Shown here piece by piece: positions 43,267-51,003 of a DNA stretch of 64,000 nucleotides. Source of the stretch: Robertkochia marina (GTDB lineage: Bacteria; Bacteroidota; Bacteroidia; Flavobacteriales; Flavobacteriaceae); the NCBI RefSeq assembly GCF_004799345.1, contig NZ_SSMC01000002.1, positions 682,001 to 746,000 of the forward strand. The letters run 5' to 3'. The notes beneath the pieces are model-generated. The model was not told the DNA's origin and ran no database searches. It was given only the letters and a program-made list of their open reading frames with translations. How positions within the stretch are numbered: position 1 is the first letter of the stretch; every line of letters begins with the position of its first letter. The translations under genes and the position numbers were made by a program.

Positions 43267-43627
43267 AATGTTATTTTGAATTTGTTATATCTACGTCTGA
43301 TCTTTCCAAATAGATTTTTTGTCTCTCATTGAAGTAGGTGGTTTCTTATGTAAAACGGGGGTTGTAAGACAAATTAAATACTGAATATCAAGAGGGTAGA
43401 AGCTTAAAAAAATAATGAAAAAATTTTAAAAAAACTTAGTGTTCTACAGCTATAAACCATACCCAAGTCTTAAAATCTCCAATTCAATTGGACGTTTAAA
43501 GCAAAGAGATGACAGAAGTAAAGTGTTTCTTTGGCGGAAAACCCTGCCGTTCAAAGGGGGAGGACAACAGAAAATAAATATTTACGTAATTTACTGTTGA
43601 GTAGATAGTTACACCTTAAAACAGTTG
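43267..43627. other. 361-base divergent intergenic region, ompA-like / FnIII-like lipoprotein
   Basis: AT-rich, no gene recognised. A perfect odd-centred palindrome TCCAATT-C-AATTGGA lies at 43478-43492, a candidate operator for either flanking gene. Confidence 0.55.
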
Positions 43628-44311
43628 ATGAAAGCGTTTCGAGTTATTATCCTTTTTTTATGCCTGGGCCAAGTGGCCTGTGATAATGACGGAGCAGAGA
43701 ACATGAATGAAGGGCCGTTGACCCCTGAATTGGTTGCTCCCGAAGACAATGTGTTGTTGCAGTCTACATTGGTAACTTTTCAATGGAATTCAGTGACAGA
43801 CCCGGAAGGGGAGGCCATTACCTATAACCTTCAGGTCTCTACAAAACCCGACTTTACCAATATCATTTTTTCTAATACCCTTACCGAACCCAGGTATGAA
43901 ACAACCCTGGAGATTGGTAAATATTACTATTGGCGAGTAAGAGCAAAAGATGCCTCCAACAACACCAGTGAATTTAGCAGAAGACAAAATTTGATCGTCG
44001 CAGATCCTGCCATACTTAATTACCCGCCTTTTCCGCCTGACTTACGATTTCCTGAACTGGATGAAGAGATCGATATTAACCAGGCCAGACTTGGATGGAC
44101 AGGATTCGATATTGATGATACAGATCTGGTTTATGATGTTTATCTCGGTACAGAGTTTGGTAATTTAACGCTGGGAGCAGAAAATATTGAAACTACAGAA
44201 GTTACCCTGAACCTTGACCCTGAACCTTTTTATTACTGGAGGGTAGAGGCTAAAGACCCATCAGGGCAGATAACAAGCAGTCCTATATGGTGGTTTAAAT
44301 CGGCTGAATAA
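43628..44311 (+). CDS. Lipoprotein with two fibronectin-III-like domains
   Basis: The 227-residue lipoprotein (LGQVAC, about residue 18) has two beta-sandwich repeats of about 95 residues. Each ends in the same kind of strand: YYYWRVRAKDASNNTSEFS (about 98-116) and FYYWRVEAKDPSGQITSSPI (near the C-terminus). This resembles FnIII or Ig-like surface modules used for binding. The ATG at 43628 is chosen; the TTG one codon upstream is unneeded. A MarR-type regulator follows 64 bases later. Confidence 0.8.
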   Translation: MKAFRVIILFLCLGQVACDNDGAENMNEGPLTPELVAPEDNVLLQSTLVTFQWNSVTDPEGEAITYNLQVSTKPDFTNIIFSNTLTEPRYETTLEIGKYYYWRVRAKDASNNTSEFSRRQNLIVADPAILNYPPFPPDLRFPELDEEIDINQARLGWTGFDIDDTDLVYDVYLGTEFGNLTLGAENIETTEVTLNLDPEPFYYWRVEAKDPSGQITSSPIWWFKSAE

Positions 44312-44375
44312 ATCCTTACCTGCTGTATTTATTATGATATATCAATTATATTTACCGTATTAAACTACTGCAAAG

Positions 44376-44813
44376 ATGACAATGCCCCTTAAAACGGTCT
44401 TTTATACCATAGAAAAAACTATCAAAGAGTACCGGAAGTTTTCTCAAAGAAATTTGATCAAAATCGAAAAACATATTACTGTTGATCAGGCCCTTGTGCT
44501 TAATATATTGAAAGAACAACCCGGGTTGAGTCAAAAGGAAATCGCGGGTTTATTGTATAAGGACGTAGCCGCCATGACAAGAATGATAGAAGGTATGGTA
44601 AAGAAAGGAATGCTTAAGAAGTTACCTTACCCTGAAGACAAGAGGCGTTCATTAATACAACCAACAGATAAAGGTGAGGCTATTTTAGAAAAGATCATTC
44701 CGGTGGTGCTGAAAAACAGGAAGCTGGCTTTAGAAGGCTTGACAGAGGAGGAGGTTCATACCTTGAACGCACTCCTGAATAAAATATTGACTAATTTAAA
44801 CCGAAATAGCTGA
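44376..44813 (+). CDS. MarR-family transcriptional regulator
   Basis: The 145-residue protein has a winged HTH (about 35-105). The recognition region is PGLSQKEIAGLLYKDVAAMT followed by RMIEGMVKKGMLKKLPYPED, with the wing KRRSLIQPTDKG. Dimerisation helices are at both ends. It probably represses a transporter or stress gene in response to a small molecule. No divergent target is adjacent, so the target is unknown; the flanking lipoprotein gene could share its transcript. Confidence 0.92.
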   Translation: MTMPLKTVFYTIEKTIKEYRKFSQRNLIKIEKHITVDQALVLNILKEQPGLSQKEIAGLLYKDVAAMTRMIEGMVKKGMLKKLPYPEDKRRSLIQPTDKGEAILEKIIPVVLKNRKLALEGLTEEEVHTLNALLNKILTNLNRNS

Positions 44814-44849
44814 AGCATTGACGCCAACCAATCGGTTTCCCCCATCCCA

Positions 44850-44886
44850 AAGATCCCTTTCAATCATGAAGGGGATCATTTTTTTA
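44850..44886. terminator. Bidirectional terminator, MarR gene / secreted protein gene
   Basis: GATCCCTTTC / GAAGGGGATC (one G-T pair) with a 6-base loop and T-run. Confidence 0.85.
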
Positions 44887-44897
44887 AAAGCTCTCGT

Positions 44898-45620
44898 TTA
44901 ATTTTCAAGGCAATGTGCAGAGATCAGGATCTCATTTACATATCCCGACCGTATCACCGTATTTATGCATTGTCCCGTAGTATTGTTAAACCAGGTACGG
45001 TAGGAGTTTCCTCCAAGCTGGTGACTTAGCACTTCCTGAAAACCATCGTTCTGAAGCACTGCATAGGCCTGTCTAACTGACACTCCCTCAAGCTTCCGAT
45101 AGTTTGCAATGGCAGATAAGGAATTCTGCTCACCTTGTTCCCTTAATTTAACACCCTTGCTATAGCCGTTGGTGTAGGCACTTTTCTGTAGTTTAGCAGA
45201 GAAGTAGTTGTTTTCAAAGCTGCGGTTTCTAAGCCCGTCCGTATAACCCCGATCATAAGCAACACTCATGGCGTCAAAGTTTCCGGGACCTGGAATATAG
45301 TTACTTTGGTATGAATCAGAGGTATCATCTGTTTGATAGCATTCACCTTCAGAAACGTTTAGCACAGCTATTACCCGACTATTATCGACCTCTATGCTAA
45401 CGCATTGATTTTCGTCTGCGTTCCACCAATACTGTATTGAATTTCCATGTTCTCTGTCGGTCCTTACAAACCGGTACCCTGAATCTTTCATGGCGTTGTC
45501 TATGGTACCCGGATGACTGTCTATAAGATACTCAAATTCGCCGGCGTGGTCCTGGCCCTTTATATAGTTAAAGGGTAGAAGCAAAATAATAAGGAATACA
45601 AATATCCGGGAATTGATCAT
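44898..45620 (-). CDS. Secreted protein with an internal duplication
   Basis: The 240-residue protein has a signal peptide (about 1-22, FNYIKGQ) and two related modules of about 65 residues. Module 1 (about 30-95) includes GYRFVRTDREHGNSIQYWWN, QCVSIEV and RVIAVLNVSEGEC. Module 2 (about 175-237) includes GFQEVLSHQLGGNSYRTWFN, QCINTVI and YVNEILISAHC. Each has an aromatic WxN strand, then QC, then a final C, suggesting one disulfide per module. The middle (100-165) is Tyr/Asn-rich with DRGYTDGLRNRS and NGYSKGVKLREQ. The family is not recognised; it may be a periplasmic binding or inhibitor-type module. Confidence 0.72.
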   Translation of the reverse strand: MINSRIFVFLIILLLPFNYIKGQDHAGEFEYLIDSHPGTIDNAMKDSGYRFVRTDREHGNSIQYWWNADENQCVSIEVDNSRVIAVLNVSEGECYQTDDTSDSYQSNYIPGPGNFDAMSVAYDRGYTDGLRNRSFENNYFSAKLQKSAYTNGYSKGVKLREQGEQNSLSAIANYRKLEGVSVRQAYAVLQNDGFQEVLSHQLGGNSYRTWFNNTTGQCINTVIRSGYVNEILISAHCLEN

Positions 45621-45855
45621 GACAAGTATATATCACTGAATAACAGTCATTTATAAAGTTATTTAATACTGTAAGAACTAATATACATCTCGGATGATCC
45701 TTATATTATTTCTGTTGTCAGGCATTAAGGAAAGATAATTACTACAATTTTTCTACTTTTTTAGTTTGCATAAAGCCTTCAAATAGCTGAAAATGAAATG
45801 TTTAGTATCTTTAAGAGAATAAATTCAATAATAAAACAACCTAATCACGATCATT

Positions 45856-46335
45856 ATGTATTTTTTTAATCAATTAAAACCAATTTTGTCCCTGGTCGCT
45901 ATTTTTATTTTTTGCTGCGGTGGTTTATATGCCCAGGAAGAAAGTGGCATGAGTTCTGAAGGCAATTCCCTGGCAATTAACACGGCTGAGGCCACTGAAA
46001 ATTTGGATGTACTGGCTTGCCCGGAATGGATGGGAGAAGGCTGTAACTGGACCTTATTACAGGGCGATCCTGAAAAGGGAAATTTTGATATTCTCTACAG
46101 AATACCGGCAAACCACACGGTACCCAATCACTGGCATACCTCACCGGAAAGAATTATTGTTCTGGAAGGTACCCTTGAAGTAACATATGAAGGCGAAGAA
46201 ACACAGGTATTGAACAAAGGAGATTACGCCTACGGTCCGGCCAAAAAGCCACATGTAGCCAGATCGGTTGATGGACCATGTACACTGTTTATTGCTTTTG
46301 TAGATCCGTTCGATGCCGTACCTGTTGAAGAATAG
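45856..46335 (+). CDS. Secreted cupin-domain protein
   Basis: The 159-residue protein has a signal peptide (about 1-26, GGLYAQE) and a cupin barrel with both metal-binding motifs. Motif 1 is TVPNHWHTSPERIIVLEG and motif 2 is GDYAYGPAKKPHVARS. Its closest functional type is unclear; such small periplasmic cupins may be metal-dependent dioxygenases, isomerases or sugar-binding proteins. It is monocistronic with a terminator 37 bases downstream. The 144-bp repeat locus begins about 100 bases after its stop. Confidence 0.85.
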   Translation: MYFFNQLKPILSLVAIFIFCCGGLYAQEESGMSSEGNSLAINTAEATENLDVLACPEWMGEGCNWTLLQGDPEKGNFDILYRIPANHTVPNHWHTSPERIIVLEGTLEVTYEGEETQVLNKGDYAYGPAKKPHVARSVDGPCTLFIAFVDPFDAVPVEE

Positions 46336-46371
46336 ATTCAGCGTACAGCATTCTTCAAGAGAGAAAATAAG

Positions 46372-46401
46372 AACCGGTACTAAAATGTTACCGGTTTTTT
46401 T
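46372..46401 (+). terminator. Terminator after cupin gene
   Basis: AACCGGTA / TACCGGTT stem, 9-base loop, T-run. Confidence 0.8.
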
Positions 46402-46439
46402 ATGCGTGGCATTATTATTCTTATGATAGCATGAGCTCT

Positions 46440-46776
46440 CATAAATCCCTTTTACATAATACCTGCCGAAAACCTTTCCATGTAATTCATATAAACGATG
46501 AGGGGTCCCATAAATCCCTTTTACATAATACCTCCCGATATAGCCACGAATAGGGCTATATCTGGTATTATGGTAAAATAGCGAGCTATACGGGATTTAT
46601 TATAGTTGCACTATAAACCTTTCCAGGTACTTCATATAAACGATGAGGGGTCCATAAATCCCTTTTACATAATACCTGCCGATATAGCCACGAATAGGGC
46701 TATATCTGGTATTATGGTAAAATAGCGAGCTATACGTGATTTATTATAGTTGCACTATAATTTATATTATGTAAAA
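46440..46776. repeat. Tandem 144-bp palindromic repeat, about 2.3 copies
   Basis: CATAAATCCCTTTTACATAA occurs at 46440, 46509 and 46653. The second and third copies are 144 bp apart and nearly identical over the whole unit; the first is a partial copy lacking about 75 bp. Each full unit folds into a long hairpin (copy 2: 46510-46600) with nested pairs ATAAATCCC/GGGATTTAT, TTTTAC/GTAAAA, ATAATACC/GGTATTAT and GATATAGCC/GGCTATATC. A second small hairpin TATAGT-TGC-ACTATA follows. The locus is bounded by 12-bp inverted repeats TTTTACATAATA (46450) and TATTATGTAAAA (46765). Confidence 0.92.
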
Positions 46777-46945
46777 TAGGAGTAATGAGTATTGAGATCA
46801 ATAAACAAACCTTACCCCTCTAAGGAATATCTCTTTCGTTGAATAATCTTTTTCATTGATCATAATATCCTTACCAAATACCGGCCTACTCTAATTCGAT
46901 CCAAAACGAATTTTAAAGATGCCCTTTTAAGCTGCCTTATTTATG

Positions 46946-46953
46946 TAAATTTG
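46946..46953 (+). promoter_or_regulatory. Candidate -7 box touching bcr-like start codon
   Basis: TAAATTTG fits TAnnTTTG and ends four bases before the ATG at 46958. If it is used, transcription would start at about the A of the ATG, giving a leaderless mRNA. Confidence 0.5.
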
Positions 46954-46957
46954 CCCA

Positions 46958-48184
46958 ATGATCAAAAAACGGCCATCTTCCCAACTGGAATTTATTGCTC
47001 TAATGGCTTCCCTGATGTCTATTGTAGCCCTGGCTATAGACGCCTTGTTACCTGCCTTAGACCTGATCGGATTTGATATTGGTATTACCGAAACTGCCAA
47101 TAATCAATTGTTGATCACCATGATATTCCTTGGCCTGGGTATTGGTCCTCTGTTATTTGGACCTGTTTCCGACAGTCTCGGGCGTAAACCCATCGTTTTT
47201 ATTGGCTTTGTTGTTTTTCTGATGGGAAGCATTGTCTGTGTGAATGCTTCCTCATTATCTGTCATGATCGCCGGTCGTATTTTACAGGGAATTGGTCTTT
47301 CAGCACCACGAACAATCAGTATTGCTATGGTTCGTGATCTCTATCGCGGCGATTATATGGCTCGTATCATGAGTTTTATTACCGTGGTTTTTCTTCTGGT
47401 ACCTATTGTAGCTCCGGCTTTCGGAAAATTTATTCTTGATATCTATAACTGGCAGGCTATTTTCTACGCACAGTTGATATTCAGTGTACTGGTTTGTCTC
47501 TGGTTTTGGAAAAGACAGCCGGAAACTCTGTCAATTCAAAACAGAACCCCTCTCTCCTATACGCTGTTTACACGTGGTACCCGAGAATTATTTAAGTACC
47601 CGAGAACACTGGGATTCACCATGATATCGGGGTTTATCACCGGATCTTTCCTGGTTTACCTGAGTGCCTCCCAACATATTTTTCAGGAACAATACGGCCT
47701 AAAAGAGGAGTTTCCATATATATTTGCAGGACTTGCAATTTCTGTTGGGCTGGCTACTTTTCTAAATGGAAAGTTCGTTGTGAAGCTTGGAATGGAACGA
47801 TTGGTAACCTTTGCTCTCTTGGGCTATTTTATATTTTCGGCCACCTACCTTATTTTGTTTTTCAATGCTGAAAATCCCCCGGTAGCAGTTTTACTAACCT
47901 TCTTTGCCTTGCAATTTTTTGCTGTAGGATTCTTATTTGGTAACCTCAGGGCCCTGGCCATGGAACCTGTAGGCCATATAGCCGGAATAGCTGCGGCCAT
48001 CACGGGGTTAATTTCCACGCTAATGGCAGTGCCCATAAGTACCTTTATCGGCAGATTTGTTTCCGGAAACCGGGTATATCCACTATTTATTGGTTTTACA
48101 ACCTGCGCATTCCTCTCGATCATCATTTTAGGGTATTTAAAAACTTACGGATTTCGCTTTTTACAAAGCCGTATGCGCAGGTAA
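46958..48184 (+). CDS. Bcr/CflA-type multidrug efflux MFS transporter
   Basis: The 408-residue protein has 12 predicted membrane helices of the MFS DHA1 (12-TMS) family. The signature in loop 2-3 is GPVSDSLGRKPIVFIG, and motif C-like glycines lie in helix 5. The N-terminus (FIALMASLMSIVALAIDALL) matches Bcr/CflA transporters, which expel bicyclomycin, chloramphenicol and related drugs or cysteine. The substrate here is unknown. It is monocistronic, with a promoter box almost at the start codon and the palindromic repeat upstream. Confidence 0.9.
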   Translation: MIKKRPSSQLEFIALMASLMSIVALAIDALLPALDLIGFDIGITETANNQLLITMIFLGLGIGPLLFGPVSDSLGRKPIVFIGFVVFLMGSIVCVNASSLSVMIAGRILQGIGLSAPRTISIAMVRDLYRGDYMARIMSFITVVFLLVPIVAPAFGKFILDIYNWQAIFYAQLIFSVLVCLWFWKRQPETLSIQNRTPLSYTLFTRGTRELFKYPRTLGFTMISGFITGSFLVYLSASQHIFQEQYGLKEEFPYIFAGLAISVGLATFLNGKFVVKLGMERLVTFALLGYFIFSATYLILFFNAENPPVAVLLTFFALQFFAVGFLFGNLRALAMEPVGHIAGIAAAITGLISTLMAVPISTFIGRFVSGNRVYPLFIGFTTCAFLSIIILGYLKTYGFRFLQSRMRR

Positions 48185-48426
48185 TCTCATGATCTTCATT
48201 ACCATTTTCAGGTTTAAAATTCTGATCAGGAAACGCATATAATCCCCCTTTATATATTCATTATAACTATTTGCAGTTCAACACGTTAAAAGTCTTTGCG
48301 ACTGCACATAAAATCTTTATCTTTCTAAACATGATTTAAGTCATATTTGTCTTGCTTTACCCTGCGTATCTTAGAATTGTAAGAAAAGCTTTAAAGCAAA
48401 TTGTTTAACCTAAAAAAGTATACATT

Positions 48427-48732
48427 ATGCAAATTAATTTCGAGTATGATGCCGTAAGTGCAAGCCCCAGATTAGAAGAAATGGTAAGTAATAAGATCAA
48501 TAAGCTCGTTGATAAATATGATTTTATTGTCCGTGCTGATGTATTCTTTAAAACAGAGAACACTTCCACTCCTGATTCTGGTAAAATTTGTAATATTCAA
48601 TTAAGTGCTCCGGGTCCGAGGTTATTTGCTCAGGCGAATACAAAAAGTTATGAAATGTCAATCGCAGAAGCCACGGAGGATTTATCCATTCAACTGCGTA
48701 AACGCAAGGAAAAAATGAAGGCACACCATTAA
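48427..48732 (+). CDS. hpf: Short ribosome hibernation-promoting factor (HPF/RaiA family)
   Basis: The 101-residue protein covers just the ribosome-binding S30AE domain: QINFEYDAVSASPRLEEMVS, a helix with KINKLVDKYD, and a C-terminal helix with ATEDLSIQLRKRKEKMKAHH, whose basic residues contact 16S rRNA. Its length fits the short HPF that joins ribosomes into 100S dimers, or a RaiA-like inhibitor. It is preceded by 240 bases without a gene and followed by a terminator. Confidence 0.92.
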   Translation: MQINFEYDAVSASPRLEEMVSNKINKLVDKYDFIVRADVFFKTENTSTPDSGKICNIQLSAPGPRLFAQANTKSYEMSIAEATEDLSIQLRKRKEKMKAHH

Positions 48733-48754
48733 TTAGAATGCCTGGATAACATAT

Positions 48755-48782
48755 AAAAGGGGCCCTCAAGGCCCCTTTATTT
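48755..48782. terminator. Bidirectional terminator, hpf / dienelactone hydrolase gene
   Basis: AAAGGGGCC-CTCAA-GGCCCCTTT stem with T-rich flank. Confidence 0.85.
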
Positions 48783-48807
48783 ATGATATACCGGTAATTA
48801 AACCCTT

Positions 48808-49650
48808 TCAGAATACTTCTTTAAGCAAAGCCTGTAACTCTTGCCATGATTTTTCAGCGGCTTCTGCATCATATGCCATGGGCATCTGAAATTTTTGCCC
48901 TAAAGAATCTGCTGCCTTAGAGGTAAATGAATGCATCGCATTTTCATAAGACACGTATTTATAATCGGCGCCCACACTATCCATCGCCCCGGTAAAGGCC
49001 GCCACATCTTCGGCAGCGATCATGGGGTCTTTAGCTCCATTGCAAACCAAAACCTTCGCCTTAAGATCGGCCGACGGTCCTACAGGTAAATTTATCCCGC
49101 TATGAAATGCGGCTACTGCATCCAGGTCGGCCCCGGTATTAGCCATGGTTAAGGCTACAGAACCACCAAAGCAATAGCCTATTGCTGCGATCTTTTCAGG
49201 ATCTACATTTTCATTGTTTTTAAGCACTTCCAAGGCTGCATTGAACCTGGCTCGTGCCTCGTCCATGTTTTGCATGACCATTCCGGCAAACTTCCCGGCT
49301 TCATCCGGATGCTCAGCCTGCTGCCCGTCTCCATACATGTCTACCGCAAAAGCAACATAACCGAGCTCGGCAAGCATATCAGCTCGTTGTCTTGTGTAAT
49401 CATTATGCCCCCACCATTCGTGTATTACCAGGATACCGGGACGCTTTTCCCCCGCATTCGCATTCCAGGCTATATAGCCCCTCATGGTTGTTGAATCGGT
49501 TTGGTAGGCAACTTCCTTTCCCATTACCTCTACTTCTTCTGTGATGACTTCTTCAGAAGGGGTCTCGGTTTTTTCCCCTTGCTCCTGCTTACACCCTACA
49601 AGTATTGTCAATGCTAATAACAGGAAGGATCCAAGTTTATTGATCTTCAT
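48808..49650 (-). CDS. Dienelactone hydrolase-family lipoprotein
   Basis: The 280-residue alpha/beta hydrolase carries a lipoprotein signal (ILVGC, Cys20) and an acidic Glu/Thr-rich linker (about 21-43). The catalytic triad is Cys160 in IGYCFGGS, Asp208 in NGAKDPMI and His240 in ENAMHSF, the Cys-Asp-His set of dienelactone hydrolases. The early EWWGHN motif is also typical. Its substrate is probably an ester or lactone in the periplasm or at the cell surface. It is monocistronic and downstream of the OmpA pair's terminator. Confidence 0.92.
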   Translation of the reverse strand: MKINKLGSFLLLALTILVGCKQEQGEKTETPSEEVITEEVEVMGKEVAYQTDSTTMRGYIAWNANAGEKRPGILVIHEWWGHNDYTRQRADMLAELGYVAFAVDMYGDGQQAEHPDEAGKFAGMVMQNMDEARARFNAALEVLKNNENVDPEKIAAIGYCFGGSVALTMANTGADLDAVAAFHSGINLPVGPSADLKAKVLVCNGAKDPMIAAEDVAAFTGAMDSVGADYKYVSYENAMHSFTSKAADSLGQKFQMPMAYDAEAAEKSWQELQALLKEVF

Positions 49651-49672
49651 GATTTTTTGTTTTACGATTAAT

Positions 49673-49700
49673 AAAAAAAGGTCCGTTTTAAAACGGACCC
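49673..49700 (-). terminator. Terminator after OmpA/glycine-zipper gene
   Basis: Read on the minus strand, GGTCCGTTTTAAAACGGACC (a perfect 20-bp palindrome) is followed by seven T. Confidence 0.85.
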
Positions 49701-49725
49701 TGAAGTTACAAAATATAATTTCTGT

Positions 49726-50415
49726 TTAATTTCCTTGCTTCGCCTCTTCGATCATTTCCTCAGAAGCAACAATACCCAATTCTACTCTTCGATTCTTAAC
49801 CCTTCCTTCCTCGGTGTTGTTATCGTACTTAGGCTGGGTTTCTCCATACCACTTAGTGGTAAGTCTTTCTTTGGCAACTCCTTTAGAGACCAGGTATTGG
49901 GTAACCGATTCTGCCCTTCTCTTAGACAATGCCATATTGTAATCCTCCTTACCGGAACTATCGGTATGCCCTTCAACCAGAATGTTAGTATCATCATATT
50001 CAACGAATACTTCTGCCATCTTATCAAGGGTAGACTGTCCCTGAGGAGTAAGTTCAGCCTTATTCAATTCAAATTGAACCCCGCTGTTCTCATCAAAGGT
50101 CACATTGATACCCTCTCCTATACGGGTCACTTCGGCCCCTGGTACTGCTTCAGAGATAGCTTCAGCCTGCCGGTCCATATTGTTTCCTATCCGGTTTCCG
50201 ACTGCTCCCCCAACAGCAGCCCCGATAATGGCTCCTACCACCGAGTTGTTCCCATCGCCTACATTATTTCCTATGATTCCTCCTATAACAGCTCCTGACG
50301 AAGCTCCAACAGCAGTTCCCCGCTGTGTATTATTTGAATTCTTTATAGCTTCACACCCTGTTCCCAATAGCAGGATAAGGCTGAATGCAAAAACTGTAAC
50401 AACAGATGTTTTCAT
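49726..50415 (-). CDS. OmpA-family lipoprotein with glycine-zipper domain
   Basis: The 229-residue lipoprotein (LLGTGC, Cys21) has a glycine-zipper segment (about 32-85: GAVIGGIIGNNVGDGNNSVV, IIGAAVGGAVGNRIGNNMDR) that may insert into or line the outer membrane. The C-terminal OmpA domain (about 110-220) shows ILVEGHTDSSG and NRRVELGI, which bind peptidoglycan. It is the second gene of an operon with the lipocalin-like lipoprotein, six bases apart. Confidence 0.93.
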   Translation of the reverse strand: MKTSVVTVFAFSLILLLGTGCEAIKNSNNTQRGTAVGASSGAVIGGIIGNNVGDGNNSVVGAIIGAAVGGAVGNRIGNNMDRQAEAISEAVPGAEVTRIGEGINVTFDENSGVQFELNKAELTPQGQSTLDKMAEVFVEYDDTNILVEGHTDSSGKEDYNMALSKRRAESVTQYLVSKGVAKERLTTKWYGETQPKYDNNTEEGRVKNRRVELGIVASEEMIEEAKQGN

Positions 50416-50421
50416 GGTTTT

Positions 50422-50922
50422 CTATAGTTGAATTTTATTAAATTGATAGATCAGTTCAACAGGATCTCCTCCCGCACTCTCAGTACCGGAAAGAACCATA
50501 GTGTTTTCGGTAATGCTTTGGATATTGAACACATAACCTGCCCCTCCGTACAGATCCTTCTTCTGTTCATCGGTGAATTTAAAGGTGAAGGCAACAGGAT
50601 TTCCTTCGGCATCGTTTTGTATTGACCAGCGAATATAGCGTACACCCGGATTGCATTGGTCTCCTGATAATTCATAGGTGCCGGTGCTGTTATTGGACCG
50701 GAAGAACCATTGACTGCCTTCATAGCATTTGGCATTAGCGTCATTAAACAGGGTTGACTTATAGTAGCCTTCACCATTATAGGTTACCTCGGCCAATTGC
50801 CATGTACCGTCCAGGGTACTTCTCATACTTCGGTTTTCTTTTCCAAGGCTGGAACTACCCCCGCAGGAGGTAAAAAGAATAACACCAAGCAACAGGAAGA
50901 AGTGATTTAATTTTCTTTTCAT
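50422..50922 (-). CDS. Lipocalin-like lipoprotein
   Basis: The 166-residue lipoprotein (lipobox LFTSC, Cys20, followed by Gly/Ser) resembles the bacterial lipocalin-like family. It has LDGTWQLAEVTYNGEGYY at the start of the barrel, alternating strands (SQWFFRSNNSTGTYELS, IRWSIQNDAEGNPVAFTF) and a final strand ELIYQFNKIQL. Two Cys (about 66 and 88) could form a disulfide. It is the first gene of the operon with the OmpA-family gene. Confidence 0.82.
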   Translation of the reverse strand: MKRKLNHFFLLLGVILFTSCGGSSSLGKENRSMRSTLDGTWQLAEVTYNGEGYYKSTLFNDANAKCYEGSQWFFRSNNSTGTYELSGDQCNPGVRYIRWSIQNDAEGNPVAFTFKFTDEQKKDLYGGAGYVFNIQSITENTMVLSGTESAGGDPVELIYQFNKIQL

Positions 50923-51003
50923 AACTAATTGATTTTCAATATTGTAAAAATATAACTTACAGTCCTCTCTACCAAAAATTCAAACCTGAAAACCATTCAA
51001 AGA

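Larger units (their letters stand above)
46336..46957. other. 622-base intergenic region dominated by a palindromic repeat
   Basis: It holds the cupin terminator (46372-46401), the repeat locus (46440-46776), about 170 bases of unremarkable AT-rich DNA and the bcr-like promoter box (46946-46953). No coding region is seen. Confidence 0.85.

Noticed and set aside
46440-46776. CRISPR or retron locus
   Set aside because: The units are directly joined 144-bp repeats without unique spacers, and no cas or reverse transcriptase gene is nearby.
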